Both the position numbers and the translations under genes were made by a program. The notes beneath the pieces were generated by a model, which saw nothing but the letters and a program-made list of their open reading frames with translations, had not been told where the DNA came from and made no database searches. Of a stretch of DNA of 64,000 nt, positions 11,401 through 26,400 are shown piece after piece (the first letter of the stretch is position 1; every line of letters begins with the position of its first letter). Source of the DNA: Agapetus fuscipes (lineage: Eukaryota > Arthropoda > Insecta > Trichoptera > Glossosomatidae); the NCBI GenBank assembly GCA_951799405.1, contig OX637343.1, forward strand, positions 12,998,524 through 13,062,523, given 5' to 3'.

Positions 11401-14400
11401 TTTTTTCACCTGTCGAAATCAAAAAGATTGAAAAAACTGATTAAATGGTTTAAATAAAATGACATCAAAACACCACACTTTTGATTTGTAGCACCAATGT
11501 TCTGGGGATACGAGATATATGCTAAATACAGTGACGTATCTTTTTCAATCTATCTACACACATTATTTTAAATTTATGTATGCCTGTTCTGCTTCTAGCC
11601 CGGCCAAGTGACATCACATTTTTATACCCACTTTGAATGTGCAGAGTGCATTCTTCATGATTCACGATTCACAAAAGAGAAACAAAATTATTCTTCAATA
11701 GTCATCGAAAAAATAGAATTGTTGGACTATTTTATTTTTCTAACATTTTGCAAGCACAAACCTTACCCTATGGTTTTCTTGTAAATAAGCCATGCATCCA
11801 TATTTTATAACATGCGACAGCGTTACAACATGCATTTTATTTCTATTATTTTTCACACCCAAACTTAATTTTTTCCACATTTTCTGTGCAATTTAGACAG
11901 CTTGGAAACGTCGTGCTGTTTTCAAGGACGGGATGGTATTCCACCACTTCAAGAAAAATATAGCTTTCTATGAGCGTCCATGTAACATGTGCAATACAGG
12001 ACTACCACTAAGTGCGTTTGAGCACAGTACCTACATCGTATGGACCGTGGCCCCCAATTATGGTGTGAGGCCCAATCTAATGGATTTTTGCGGGCCCTTA
12101 AAAATTGCATAATCAAATTATTATTTTAATGGTAATACCCTTAAATCAATTTCATATTGATGGATGAAAAATCGTTTAAATTAAATTTGGCTGAAGAAAA
12201 AACATTCTTTTGATGTTTTGTATATTTGTTGAGAAATAAAGAAGTAAATAAGTATGCACATTGTGGAAAAAAATTAATAGAAAGGTGTTCAAATGCTAAT
12301 AACATGAAGATTTTTAAATTTTTAATAGTTTTGATGAAAAATAAAAATAATGTCTAATCTAAGGGAAACCAGAAAAACTATTTTATTGATGGCAAATTTA
12401 GATCTTCAAATAACCATGATGATTTTATGTTGATGCATGGTTATGATTTAAATCTTTTTTTTTTTTAATAAAAAAAAATCGGTCCATTATGTATTCTACA
12501 ACTATGTATTATAAAATATAACTAAATAAAAATTAAATTTTTCTATTTTGATTTTCAATCTAGATTTTTTTTTAATTTAACTAAATTCGAGCTTTTTAAT
12601 CAACTAACCCAATGAAATTTGGATACAAATCTATTTTTAATTTAAAAATCCAAAAATATCTAACTATTGGTACTTATCTATGTATGTACTTCTGAGGTTA
12701 AATTTAACTGAAAATAAATAACTTTACTCCGAAAAACGGCTACAGAATCTATTGATAATAATTTATGTTATGTTTAAATTATTTATTAGCTTACCATTTT
12801 ATGCTACTGTTTGGCTTGCTGATAGCATTAAAATGCAAAATAATTCTAAATTCTCTAAGGCTTTATTTTGCTTCATGGGAAAAATGCGTGAAGAACAAAT
12901 GCACACACTTTGTGTTTACGGAATTTATGCCGACTCCATGCCAGAAGCAGCTCTTTTGAATCAATACTTTTAATTTTATTGATTGAAAATATATTTTTGT
13001 TTTTTTTTCATGGGAAATCAACAGTCTTTCGAATTTTCTTTCAAGAGTTTAAAACAGCAATAAAGAAAAGTATGTACTTACAGAGCATTTGTTTTTCATG
13101 TTATCATTTCCCCAAAAATAAAAACAAAGCAACTAAACTGCTTTCAATATTTTAAGTACGAGCCTATCGCCTAGATATTATTTTTTAAATAAAAAATGGC
13201 TTTATGTTTATAGGCTGTGTGTTGCACCGCTGTACCTTTGGCGCATCTCCTCTGTTGGAATCTTCGCTCGAAGTGAACGTACTGGATGTATCGATGCCAG
13301 AGTCTTTAGCGGCAGAATCCTGAGACTCTTGTCTTCCACGTTCCCAACGGACAGTCGCCCAATCATGATGCTGCAATTGGGCCGCAGCCGAGGATTGCAC
13401 TCCACTTCTTGGAAAAGTCTGACTTCCACTGTCGTGCCCATCAAACCTCACAGTCTTCTTTCTCCTCTCGGTGAACCTTCTACTATCGCTAGCTTCCTCC
13501 CATCCGTAGGCACTTTTATGTATCGCTTTATCTTTGTAAATTCCAAAGTCTCCTATCAGAGATTCGTCGTATCTCAGATCCAGTTTGATGTCAGCTGGGG
13601 CTGTGTAAAGGTCCGCGCTGCCGTTGGCGCGGGAGTTATTGTTGTGCTTCGACAAGCTGTTGTAATAGTTTTTCGACGTGACGTCATAGTCGAAGGTCGA
13701 GGGTTGCAAGCGCGAACAGTTTTCTAGTTTCCCTACACGCGAGAAAAACAAAAACAAAATGTGGGAGGTAAAAAAACAGCCATTTAACAAACGGAAAGTA
13801 AACAAACATCAATTGAAACATTTGTAATTTGTAAAATAGATTCACTGCTCGGCGTGTTGTCATCAAACATCCATAAACATTATGTGACATTGTAAGACAT
13901 ATAAAGGGTGCTGAAGAAAGTAATAATAGAAGAAGAAGTAGTCTTAGTAAGTTATAGTACATTGATAAACAGAGACACTTATCAAACTATTCGTTTTGCT
14001 GAATTAATTGTAAAAAGTATAGGTCCTTTCTATAATTCATTCAACTTGAAAATTATTATTGTATCAGAATCTTAGAAAATGACAGCCTTATGAAGATATT
14101 GCAATAAAACCAAGAAGTGGTTGAAAAACTTAAAATATTAATTAGTTCTAGACTCTAGAGACTTACTTATGTTCCAATACAATAATTTGTAACACTGACA
14201 CGCAAAAGCCAAACGGAAGATTGTCATTCATTTTAATTTATGTCCTATGGATACAAATATTGAAAATAAAAATCAGAACATCAAACAGATAGATAATACC
14301 AGTGAGAACTTCTCATTGCTTTTGCATGCAGCATTTCAGAAAATTCACTCCTTTTTTACACGTGATCTTTATTATTTTTGAAAAATATTTTATGGAAAAA

Positions 14401-17400
14401 AGGAGTGAAACACTTATAGAGCCTCCGTATTTTAACGTATCAAAACAAATATTTTTAAAGATTTGTTTGGAAAACTAATGTTTTTTCTGTGAAAACTTGA
14501 GGCCCGCTTTGAAAACCCTTGCGCCACGCCCTGTGTGGAGTGCAAGATCAAGTCGATATTCATGTTAAGAAACTTATTTTTTTTAAGGAAATTTGTTTCA
14601 AATTTCGTGTTATGTTTTTCAAATAATAGTCATAAAGGAATTTAAATTGTTATTAAGATTCTCTTTAAAAAATCTAAAATACGGAGGCTTGTAACCAACA
14701 TTAATAATGATGCTTTCAGAAAAAGAGTAAAATGGAATTTAAAAAACGCAAATAGTTTTGTGTTCAAAATTATGTTGTGTCGCTAGGGATGGACAAAAAT
14801 ATTAGTATTTTTTGTTGACTTAGCATGTAGAAAAATATTTATCCTTTATTTTATGAAAATACTAAGTAAATTTTGACAAAAAAACGTTATTTTATTTAGG
14901 ATAAACCAAATAGTTTTATTTTTCTAAAAAGCTACAGTATTGATTTTCTGAGAGCAAAATTGCTTTCCATAGAAAGAAAATAATAGATTATATGTAGAAA
15001 CATAATACTTAGATATCACATTCACATAAAAATCCGGCTGTAAACACACACACAATAGAAAGAATATAGAAAACAAATTGTCGAAAATAGAATAAAATAT
15101 AGATAACAACAACAAGATGCGATGTTGGGCGCAAAAACAAGATTGTTTTGCGTTTTTTTTTTTGTAACTCAGGATCCCTCACCGCTAAGAACTTTTTTAT
15201 CTTTTCGTCTAAAATCGCCTGTCGCTGCAGTCGCGCACTGTCCGCCATCTTGGATTTATCCCTAATGCCTGCAAGAGAACACATTGACGGTTAAATTTAA
15301 AACCAATTCAAATAAAGAACATCTTACAACACCATAAAGAAAAACAACGATTTATTTGAATTGGTAACAATACTTTTTTTTTATTCGAAAACAGTTTTTT
15401 TTAGTAATAACGAAACTTTTTTTTAATTCGTGTATGCTGAAAGTTCTATTGTTTCAAAAGCAGTTAAGCGACCTTAAGCTTTAAAAATTAACTAATAAAC
15501 TAGAAAACCAAAAAAAGTATTTAGGTCGACAACGTTTAGTTCAAATATATATGAACTAGTACTAGAACAAACAACAAATCCTTCAAAATGGCAATATTCG
15601 CAAGATTGTGTTCTAATTTTAACGCTGAAAAAAATACATGACATTTTTTTTTGACAAATACATACATGGGTGTACCTAAAAATGAAAAACAAAAAAGTAC
15701 ATACCTACTGCGTCGCTCTGCAAAATAAAAGTGTTAGAACATGGCACAGAAATATCATGTCAAATTCGGCATGTCAAAAAATATATACAAGTTGACGAAA
15801 AATTAAGTATGTATTTGTCAGCACATTTGAAATAAAATCAGCTCATAGTTTTAGCTCGTATAAAAGCTGTCACTACTGCACTATGCTCTACTTGTAGGGT
15901 AATGTTCACATGGGATATTATGTTGCAATCACAGCATCTGTCAATTTGACAGTTCATCAAATATGTCAACCAATTCGTCTATAGCTTATAGCTTTTTTTT
16001 TCAATACTGTTTTTATACATCTCCATAAAGGTAAGACAGTATTTTTGTGGTATTCAAATAAAAAAGAAGTATTAATGATTACAATATTGCTACCAATTAT
16101 TCAGAAAAATACATATGAATATATTAACGTACTTTTCTAAATCAAGATGCTTTTTTTTTTTAAGTTTTGACAGATGCTGCGATTGACATGTGAAATTATT
16201 TTGAATAATTATAACAATACGAATGCACTAAGGAGGTTTCGACATTGTACGGTACGCCGATGGTAAAGTGCAGCTATGATAAAATTGAGAACAGTCACAA
16301 CCCTAGTAAATAAAACGACAACGAAAAATTAAATGAGCACATAAATAATAAGATCTTTAACAACACTAGTGAAATAAATACCTACCTACATAGATTAAAT
16401 TTATAAAAACGATGTTGATTAATAACAAAATACACGCGGTTATTTTTTTTTATTAAAAAAATCTCGTAGCTAAGTTACATAATAAACATTATCTAAACCT
16501 AATGCGACGAAAGATTGAAAAAAAAAACAATTTCAAAATAAAAATACAGTATTTTTCCCCTTCCTTACTTGCGTTCTTTATTAATTGTTCATATTTTTTT
16601 TAACTATTTGTCATCATTCTAAAAACGAGAAAAAAAAATCGTTTTTTTAAAGATAATTATCAAATGTTTTGACCAAATATTAAAATGTTTTGTTCGTATC
16701 CTAAAAAATACTAAACGCCAGTTCATCGTATTTTAAAATACCCTCAAGTTTTTCAAGGTGATTTTTATTGCATTGTAATTCCCACATTCCCTCTGTTCCA
16801 AGATCCATAATATTTAAAGTCAGTTAATTAACACTGCTTTAGAATAAATATTTTTTCATATTTGTCATAATATACACAGATCAAAAAAATTAAGAACCAT
16901 TTTAACCTACTTTGACAAGACGCAACAGTATCTTCGATAGATTAAAATACTTAATTCTCACAATATTATGGTTTAAAAAAAAATATTATCGGATTTTATG
17001 GGCCTCATTTGTTGACTGACGTCAGAGTGCCGCGGTCTCCATCGCTCCCAATGGAGATCCTTGGCAAGTAGAATTGGAATGGCTCTACCAGACCATCTTA
17101 CCCAACGCCTCTATACTTCCTGATCTTCTACTTCATAAGCTTCGTAATCCTGCTATAATTTTCTACAATATTGAAAATTAATGTAATTAAAATACTTGAA
17201 TTTAAAACGCGGAATTCGATCGAATTCCTTTTCTAAGATAACCATTTGAATTCGTTCAACAAACAATTTTTAGTTTTGTATGTTTTTTTTCATCATAATA
17301 AGTATACTTTTCCTTTACAAGTTACAAGAGAAAAGCAGCACATGAAGGAATCTGGGCGTGTTTTAGGATTTATAATTCATCCACACAGTAGGTACCTACA

Positions 17401-20400
17401 GCCACTTCCCTCGCACTCAATGATGTATGCTTTTTTTTTCACACTCCGCCCTTCTACAAACAGCGAATGCACGCCACTGGTGTGGTATGTAAAAATCAGC
17501 AGTATTTATTATTTTATTATTTGTACAGATGTTTAGGTAATTTTCATTCTAATCTAATATAATCTAAGTTGCAAAGATATGTAACATTAGGATTCACATT
17601 ATGTGCATTTTCACAAGCAGACACGTATAAGTTCGCGCTTGCACATGCCGCATGTGGACTTACAATATAAAAACCCAAATCTCAAATGAACATACACCCT
17701 GCAACTCTTGCCGATCTTCCCTGAAACAGGGGTGACATTTGCAAAGTGAAACATTTTCTACAGCATGGGTGGTCAGCCGCATTGATTTATATAAAACTAA
17801 AATTACACTTACGGTATAAAAAAATGTAAGATATCAGGTAGGTATTTAATTAAAAATAAATAATAGACTAGTCAAGCGGTGGGTGCAAAACGTGACCAGA
17901 CATATAAAAACAGGCAAATTCAATTTACGACAGATAACTTTTTCCAGCGATGTCTTTTCCTGCTTTTTAAATTTTTTTTTTAACAAAAAATTTAAAGTTT
18001 ATTTTCTACCTATTTACTACGATGTTTTCTTGCAACGGAGAGTGTTTTCAAATCAATCATCGTACTGAAATTAAATATTTTTTAGTAATTCTTATATTTA
18101 TCAGCTTGATACAAAAAAAAAAAGTTGTCTCCATCTTTAGTTTTCATACAACTAGGTATATAGAGTTGTGCTTGTCTTATCTAATCTAATCTGAGTTGCA
18201 GTATGTAAACATTTACGCCTACAAACAGACACGTGTAAGTTTTCGCTTACAAATGCTGCATACGTGTACTTTACAATTCAAAAACCAAACCTCAAATGGG
18301 CATATGTACGTGTTTTGATTATTTAAATCAATATAACAGCTAGAAATCGTTTCCCCATAATCTAGGCGAATAGTATTTTACGGTGTGGGGATATTTTGTT
18401 TGACAATATGGCAACACTGTCCCGCCCACTCCCTGCGTATGACGTCACACGATGCAGTGGGCGGGAAAACCGCTCAAGGAGGGTAAAACATTATAAACTG
18501 AGGTAACCTCTGGACCGTAAAACAAACCTCTGCGTTTTAATTATTTTAAATCATGTTGATACAATAATAGTAATAATAATATTAAAATGATTTATATTTT
18601 TTAGGGTGGATTTATTAACACAGTGAAAGTCCATTTTTAATTATTTAAAAAATTCAAATGGAAACAAAGTTTTAATTCACTTATTTATTTCTTTTTTGCT
18701 CGAATATTTTCGCCTAATGAGGCATTTTCGGGAGCAGAATAGTTACTAATAGTTATATTAAATGTAACTATTCTGCTCCCGAAGATGCCTCATTAGGCGA
18801 AAATATTCGAGCAAAAAAGAAATAAATAAGTGAATTAAATCTTTGTTTCCATTTGAATTTTTTAAATAATTAAAATGATTTATTTGGTGAGCGCTGTTTT
18901 TGTGTGTATCACACCTCAAGAGCCCTCTGCGAGCTTGGTCGTCGCTGTAGAAAGCGCCAATTCTCAAGCAAGACCCAGTTGTTGTAAGGTTGGATGGACC
19001 ATTCAGTGACAGGTCTTTGGTAAAGGTTTATGAATTTTTCAACTCAGCGAAGAGCACATTCGAAATAAAAATGGTATATTTTTTGTGCTCGGCCGGGATC
19101 CGAATCCACAACCTTCCGTTTACGAGTCCGAAGTGTTGCCACTGGACAACGGACCGGTCCAAGATGCCAACGACACGCGGTGTACCTGAGCGGTAACCCA
19201 TCCAAGTACTATCCTCACCCAATGTTGCTTAACTTCGGTGATCTATGGGAACCGGTGCTTTCAACATGGTAACGTCGTTGACAAACAACTCATGTATGTA
19301 AACATGGCCAGTAACAATGAAGTCGAGAAAAAAATACGACGTCACACGACGGGATTGCAAAGAACCAAAAAAATTATTGAACTACGGACCATAGTCTTCT
19401 ATGACGTCAGAAGAAATGAGAAAAATGAAAAACTTTTTTTTAACTCTATTCTCTACTTCCTACAGTACCTACTCGTAGCTATTGTCTTTTTACTAAAAAA
19501 AAACATTAGAAATGATCGGAGTATATAGCACCTGTAAAGGTGTTTAGCTTACCTTCTAGCCTAGTGCTTGACGCATCGCAGTTGAAAACAAAAGGTGCTG
19601 GATTTGGCAGGCGCGTGCATCCCATACGGGTACATGCGCCTAATAGATATGCAATATAATTATGGAAAACACCATTTAAGCTTGATATTTAGATTTAATG
19701 AAAAAAAACGATTCGAGACATTGTTAGCACTTCAGCCAAATTCAAATGAGTTTTTTTTTAAAGAAATGGGAGAAAATATTTACTCTGAAATGTATTTTCC
19801 TATACCCTATGGGGCTGTCCATATATTACGTCATTCGCATTAAGGGGGGGGGGGGGAGTCTGGTCTGCGGATGATGGCAAATGATGTAGGAGTACCAAAA
19901 GTGACGTCGTTCTCGTAAATACCAATTTCTTAAAAATATACAAAATATTATGTAAGTAATATAACATTATTAATTATTAAGCTCATCCATTATTACAGCA
20001 AGAGGGGGGGGCGGGTGTCGTTAGATAATGACAATAGGATGATTGTAGGGGGGGGGGGGGTCGAAAATCGGCCAAAATCGATGACGCAATTTATGGACGG
20101 CCCCTATGAACGTACCTAGGATTTGAACCCATAAAATAGTTACTATTTTTTCAATAAAAAACACAAGGGCTGGTTCACCTGTTTGTAGAAAGGTCGGCAA
20201 GACTTGAGATTGGGTTTTTATATTGTAGATCCACATGCGGCATGTGTTAGCGCGAACTAATGCGTGGCTGCTCGTGGGAATGCATTAAATATGAATCTTA
20301 AATGATATATATCTTTGCAACTTAGATTTAGATTTAGAATCTGACTAGAAGATACCTTCTACTATGTATAAACTTTCCTACTTTACATATTTTTCAAAAC

Positions 20401-23400
20401 GCTAAATAAATTATTTGAAACAAAAAATAATTTCAAGTGAAAAAATAAAATTTCTGTTCAACTTGTTTTCCATTTGGACGAAAATATTGTTTACTGGCAA
20501 TTCTTTCCATGTATTTGTTTGCTTGTAGCTCTCCGCGCTGTATCTAGGCAGCAAAAAAAGTCAGACTTTTCTATTATTATTATAACGGTAGGTATCATTT
20601 TATTAGAAAAGTTTGCCTGTGTGGGAGGGCTGCGTAGATAAGGTTCTATTTGAGGGCAAATATTATTATCATCTGATCTCTAAAAATAGAATTCGCAAGT
20701 GTGGAGTGAGGGGCTTGGAAACTACGTGACAAATATCGCATACGACATCTTTGTCGTGTTTTATTCTGCGATCGATAGGTTGCTTTTAACATTATTCAAA
20801 ATGATTGAAAAGTGACAAACTATAATAGCTGTCAATCGTTTTAAATTTTCCAGTCGAAATTAACCTCATCCATACAATGTAAAATTTCAAACCTAGTTTT
20901 ACAATTTTTTTTTTTTTTGGTGCACAACAGGTTGCCCTAATTACAGTGCACCCTCACAGCCATCAACAAGCTGGGAGGAACTCTTTTATCATACTTTGAA
21001 GGTGTCTAAATTATATTGAAATAAGTCTATTTTTGACTCGTTAATGAGTTTGACACTCCGAGTTAAAGGATGCTGTGCTAAGACATCGGTGCGGCTCATT
21101 GGTACATGAAAAAGATCATGACCTCGCCCCCGAATATAATAATTTGGTACAAACAACCTGAAACCCTCCAACAGGGTGGGGCTGTCTATTAAACCATTGA
21201 TGACTTTATAAGCGAGCACCATCAGGGTCCCGTTGCGCCTAGTTTCTAAGCTCCTGAAGCAGGTCCTCATGGTGCATGAACTGAGGGTAATTTCCCTGCG
21301 TTCTCAAATCCCTTATTATATTATTGAGCCCTAGTAGTTGTAGAAAAAGGCAACTAATTTAGTTTAATTCACTTTTTTTTGATCTAACTAAAGGTTTTTT
21401 TTTTTTTTTTTTTTTTTCTTTATTAGATACTACAGCATTTTACATTTTTACATATTATTATAAGTGATTATGATAATTTAGTTTTACACCGCCAATTATA
21501 GTATCTATACATTTATTCATAGTAAGTTAAAAATTTAAGAATAGAAAGAAAGGGAAGGGAAGATAAGAAGATGGAAAGGAGAGGAGAGTGATAGGAAAGA
21601 AATTAAGGAATTAAGTAGCCAAATAATGAAGATAGGATAAAACATAGAATAAGACAAATTGAGTTAAGATTTCGACAACTGCATTAGATTGCTTTTAAAT
21701 TTATTAAGGTTAATGTAACTCTGTCACCATTCCGCTAGGGGTAGCTAGAGCCTTTGCCGGGTTGCACATATTTCCTTTTATTCTTCTCACATACCTCTTT
21801 GATTCTTTTATATCCACAACATTTTCCAAAATTGTTTTTCCAAAATTTGGTATGCGGCTGACCACCCATACTGTGAAAAAAAATGGTTCACTTTGCCAAT
21901 GTCACCCCTGTCTCAGGGAAGGACGGCAAGAGTTGCAGGGCTTATGTTCATTTGAGATGGGTTCTTATAATGTAGGTCCACATGCATGTGTTAGCGCGAA
22001 ATTATACATGTCTGCTTGTGGGAATGCACTTGATATAAATCTTAAATGATATATATCATTGCAGCTTAGATTAGATTAGATTAGTTGTAAAAGGTTTTAG
22101 ATAACGTGTCCTTACATGAGCCACAGAAAAATGAGAGGAAGTATTCTGGCACAACACTCAGAATACCTCTGTTTTTGTTGTTGTAATTCTATTAAAGGTT
22201 TTTGCTCCATGATTTTAAATAGGCGCCAGCCGTTTTTTAATACTTAAATTGCTGTGTGTTTCATGCCGAAAGTCTAGGGTTAGATCTTCACCAATGGCGT
22301 CATAGATGATCCCCTATTTCGTTGTTTGTTTCAAACCAAAGATAAAAAAATACCGGCAAGGATTACTTAGCCTTCACAAGAAATAAAAACCAGTCCTTCG
22401 AGAGCTTTCGCAAGGGTTCTTTAGCTGTGACAATAAATTGGTTCCACACGCCACATGAGACACTTTTGAGGACAACGCGATAAGGAGATGCATTATATGT
22501 GCAGCTTAGTTGCATTATAAAGGAGGGTATAAAAGAGGAGCGTATTACTCCTCGAAAATACGAGCATTTTTTCCTCATCAACATGAAGAAAATTTTCTGT
22601 ATATTAAATAAAGCACTTAAAATCCTTCTACAGTTCGTTATTGGACTAATAAAATTCGAATACGACAATTATTATCGATCGCGTCTAATCAGTATTCTAT
22701 GAATCGCGTCCCCTTTCCACCTGGTATCACTGTTTGTTTACAGTCTGTGAAAATGACGTAGTAAAAGTGTTTATCCCCCTTTGTTCAATATTTATCAGGC
22801 CGCGTGACGTCAGAGAATGCGTCCGGGGTTGACGTTACACCTTTACACGGGAAAAATAATCTCAACCTGCTCCCTCACCTGCTCCCTCACCTGCTTCCTC
22901 ACCTGTACCCTTAGTACGAGTTGCAAAACTTGAGAAAAGTAAAGTTTACCGAAAATATTAAAGAGTGATTTCTCCCAAAATCCGCCGTTTTTGTTTCTTA
23001 CACTTTATGGTCTTAGCAAAAGAGTTACAGTGATGAAGAAAATCAAGTTCAAACAAACAAAAACGGCAGATTTTGGGAGAAATCACTCTTAAATATTTGC
23101 CGTAAACTTTACATTACCTACTCAAGTTTTGCAACTCGTACTAAGGATACTGTTTACTAATAGAGTAAAGTAAGTAATGCAGTTGTTTTTTTTCCATTTT
23201 TCTCGATGTAGTAACACTGGGTTTCTAGTATTGAATCATCTAGATTCTAAATGTTATGGAGTTAGTAACCGTTATTGTTAAGTTTAAGCTGGAATTACGG
23301 TAGTTTGATATATTTACAATTATTATAATAACTTCACAGTAAGGTTATAAGGTTATTCAAGTATTCAAGTGTTCGTATATTAGACGAACCGTTTTGGTAT

Positions 23401-26400
23401 AAATTACATCATTCTCGGCATTTCGTTGGCGACGTAGCCAATGTCTTGAGGAGGCACCCTCTCTGCACGACGACCGAGGATGAACTGATTTTTCAATGAC
23501 AAAAATTGAATCACTGCGTGCCCTGGGCCGGAGATAATAATTTTGGTTTGTTACAAAAATCATCACTGTAAAAACATGTCACTCCTGTTTCAGGGAAAGG
23601 TGGCAAAAGTTTCAAGGCTTTTTGTTAATATTTGAGTTTGGATTCTATTTCGGGAATGCACTTGCAGAATATATAAAAGCGCGAACTTTCTTCGTCTGAT
23701 TGTGGGCACGGATTAAATAAAATATTAGAATATAGTTTTAACCATAGGTTTTAACTAAGAAAAAACGCTAGTATAAAGATGAGGTCAGAGTTTACACTAT
23801 AATTTTTTTTTGTATATTTTTTCACGATTTTCAAGTAAAAATTGGAATAAATATGAAGGGAATATGTGACAGCGATCGGCCGCAGTAAAACTGGTCATTT
23901 TGACAGTTTACTTGTGATGGCCGCCATCAATCATGTTTTTATTACATGGAATTGGGAAAATCGGAGTAAATACTTGTATAACGTAGATATAATTGTAGAT
24001 GGCTACTCTGAAATAACTGTTTTTCGATGTTTTTTGCCAGATTTTTTTCTTTAAAATCACGAAAATATATTTTTCACAAAATATCATTGAATTTATCTTG
24101 GACCGGTCTGTAGTCCAGTGGCTACACTTTGGACTCGTAAATGGAAGGTTGTGGATTCGAATCCCAGCGGAGCACAAAAGTATACCATTTATATTTCCAA
24201 ATGTGCTCTTCGCTGGGTTGAAAAATTCATAAAACCTTACCAAAGACCGGTCACTGAAAGATCCATCCAACCTTACAACAACTGGGTCTTGCTTGAGAAT
24301 TGGCGCTTTCTACAGCGACGACCAAGCTCGCAGAGGGCTCTTGAGGTGTGATACATCATACACACAAAAACAGCGCTCACCAAATAAATCATCCTAATAT
24401 ATTATTATTATTAAATTGATGCCACCCCGGTTCAGGGAACGGCGGCAGGAGTTGCAAGGTTTATGTCCATGTGAGGTTTTCTGTATTTGTATGCACACAT
24501 GCAGAATGCGTATGCGCAAGCCCACATGTGCCTGTCTGTAGGCATGCATTTCATATGAGCCTAAAATGCATATCTTTGCAGCTTAGATTTTAGATATTAA
24601 GGTCGTGTGATATGTTCCCACATCCTTTTTGTATCCGCAAGTAGCTCAATTATTCTAAATTACTGCCGTCCTTAGCAGCCAATAACAATGTATTGTTTGC
24701 CTTTTCCCTAGCGACCCAGCCGGGTGAAGATGTTCATTTTCGCGCTGTTTTCAATGTTCCGACCTTATTGTAAATTATTGATTCGGAACAGAATTAGATT
24801 TTTTTAGATCTATATGACTAGTGTCCTTAGAAACCAATAATAAAATGTAAGATTGCTTTTACCCTAGCATAACCGTATAACGTCACAATTTTGTTGTATT
24901 TGACCGAGTCCATTAATTAAAAAACTCATACTTTAAAGCTGTTAGTTCAATCTTTCATTTGAATATTGTTTCCGCCTTGAATCCGAACGCACCCTTAATA
25001 TTTTTTGAATTTTGAATAATGAACAACAATTTTGAAAAATTATATGTAATTGATACGATACGATGAAAATTATATGTAATTGATACGAGTTCCTTGACTT
25101 ATAGGTTGTTATGCGGCTGACCACCCATAATGTAAAAATTGGTTCACTTTGCCAATGTCACCTCTGTTTCAGGGAAGGACGGCAAGAGTTGCAAGGCTTA
25201 TGTTCATTTGAGATTGGGTTTTTATATTGTAGGTCCACATGCGGCATGTGTAGCGCGAAATTATACATATCTGCTTGTGGGAATGCATTTAACCCTAGAG
25301 TGGGCGCGCTATGAGCATTTTGCCGCCGTCGAAAGTTTTTTGTTATTATTATCTGAACTATGCACTTGTCAAGGACAAACTCTTAAGTAGCTGCCCCCCT
25401 GCCCTTCCCCTCCCTGTGTTGTAAAATTCAACTGAATCAGTGCGCGGGCGGCCGTAGGACGAAGCACTTTTCAACAGGGGTTGTAAATCGTCGGCAAACT
25501 GCTCACCGCGCGCCCACTGACGTTAGTATTTTATACAAACTTGTGAAAATGTTATCCCACAGCATTCTCAATACTGGCCGAAACATAACAATGGACAATT
25601 ATTTTACCTCAATTCCTCTTGCTAACCAGCTTCTAAATGAGCACAGAACAACCATTGTTGGAACATTACGAAAAAATAAAAGAGAAATTCCACCATGCTT
25701 TCTAACCACCAGATAGAGCTATACCTAGCACTTTGTTTGGTTTTAGTGAGAAAAAGGTATTGGTATCGTACGTACCTAAAAAGAAAACAAACAAAAAAAT
25801 GTTCTTCTTATGTCAACTCTACATGATGATGACAAGATTGACGAAAGTAGCGGCGACAAGGCGAAGCCTGAGATCATAACTTTCTATAAAATACATAAAT
25901 GTGGTGTTGATGTAGTAGATCAGATGAAAGAAGAATATTCTGTGGGAAGAATGACCCGGAGATGGCCAATGAGGCTATTTTTTTCTATTTTGAATATTGC
26001 TGGCATAAACAGTCAGATCATTTATAAAGCCAATACCAATCATTTGATGCTACGCCGACTTTACTTGAAAGAGATCTCGCTGGCCTTAACTAAGCCACAT
26101 ATAACCAGAAGATCTTCTATATTAACATTAAGTAAGCCTTTAAAAACCCAAATCACTCAATTTGTGTCACCTGAAGACCTACCATCAACTTCAGCAAGAG
26201 AAGGTGCATGGTATGCCCTTCGAAGAAAAATAGAAGGACTAAAAAAGGCTGTAATGTTTGCTCAAAATTACTGTGCAATGAACATTGTTTGCATATGTGT
26301 GAAGATTTTTTTGCTCAGACATATAATGTAGATCTCAAAAATATAAAAGATTTGTTTTTTTTTTTTAAATTATGTGATTTATGTTGATTATGATAACCTA

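Noticed and set aside
13684..13962. A 92-codon minus-strand frame next to the Rim linker exon
   Set aside because: Leu/Phe-rich translation of T-rich intron DNA. The nearby 3' splice-like signal leads to no exon of the needed phase.
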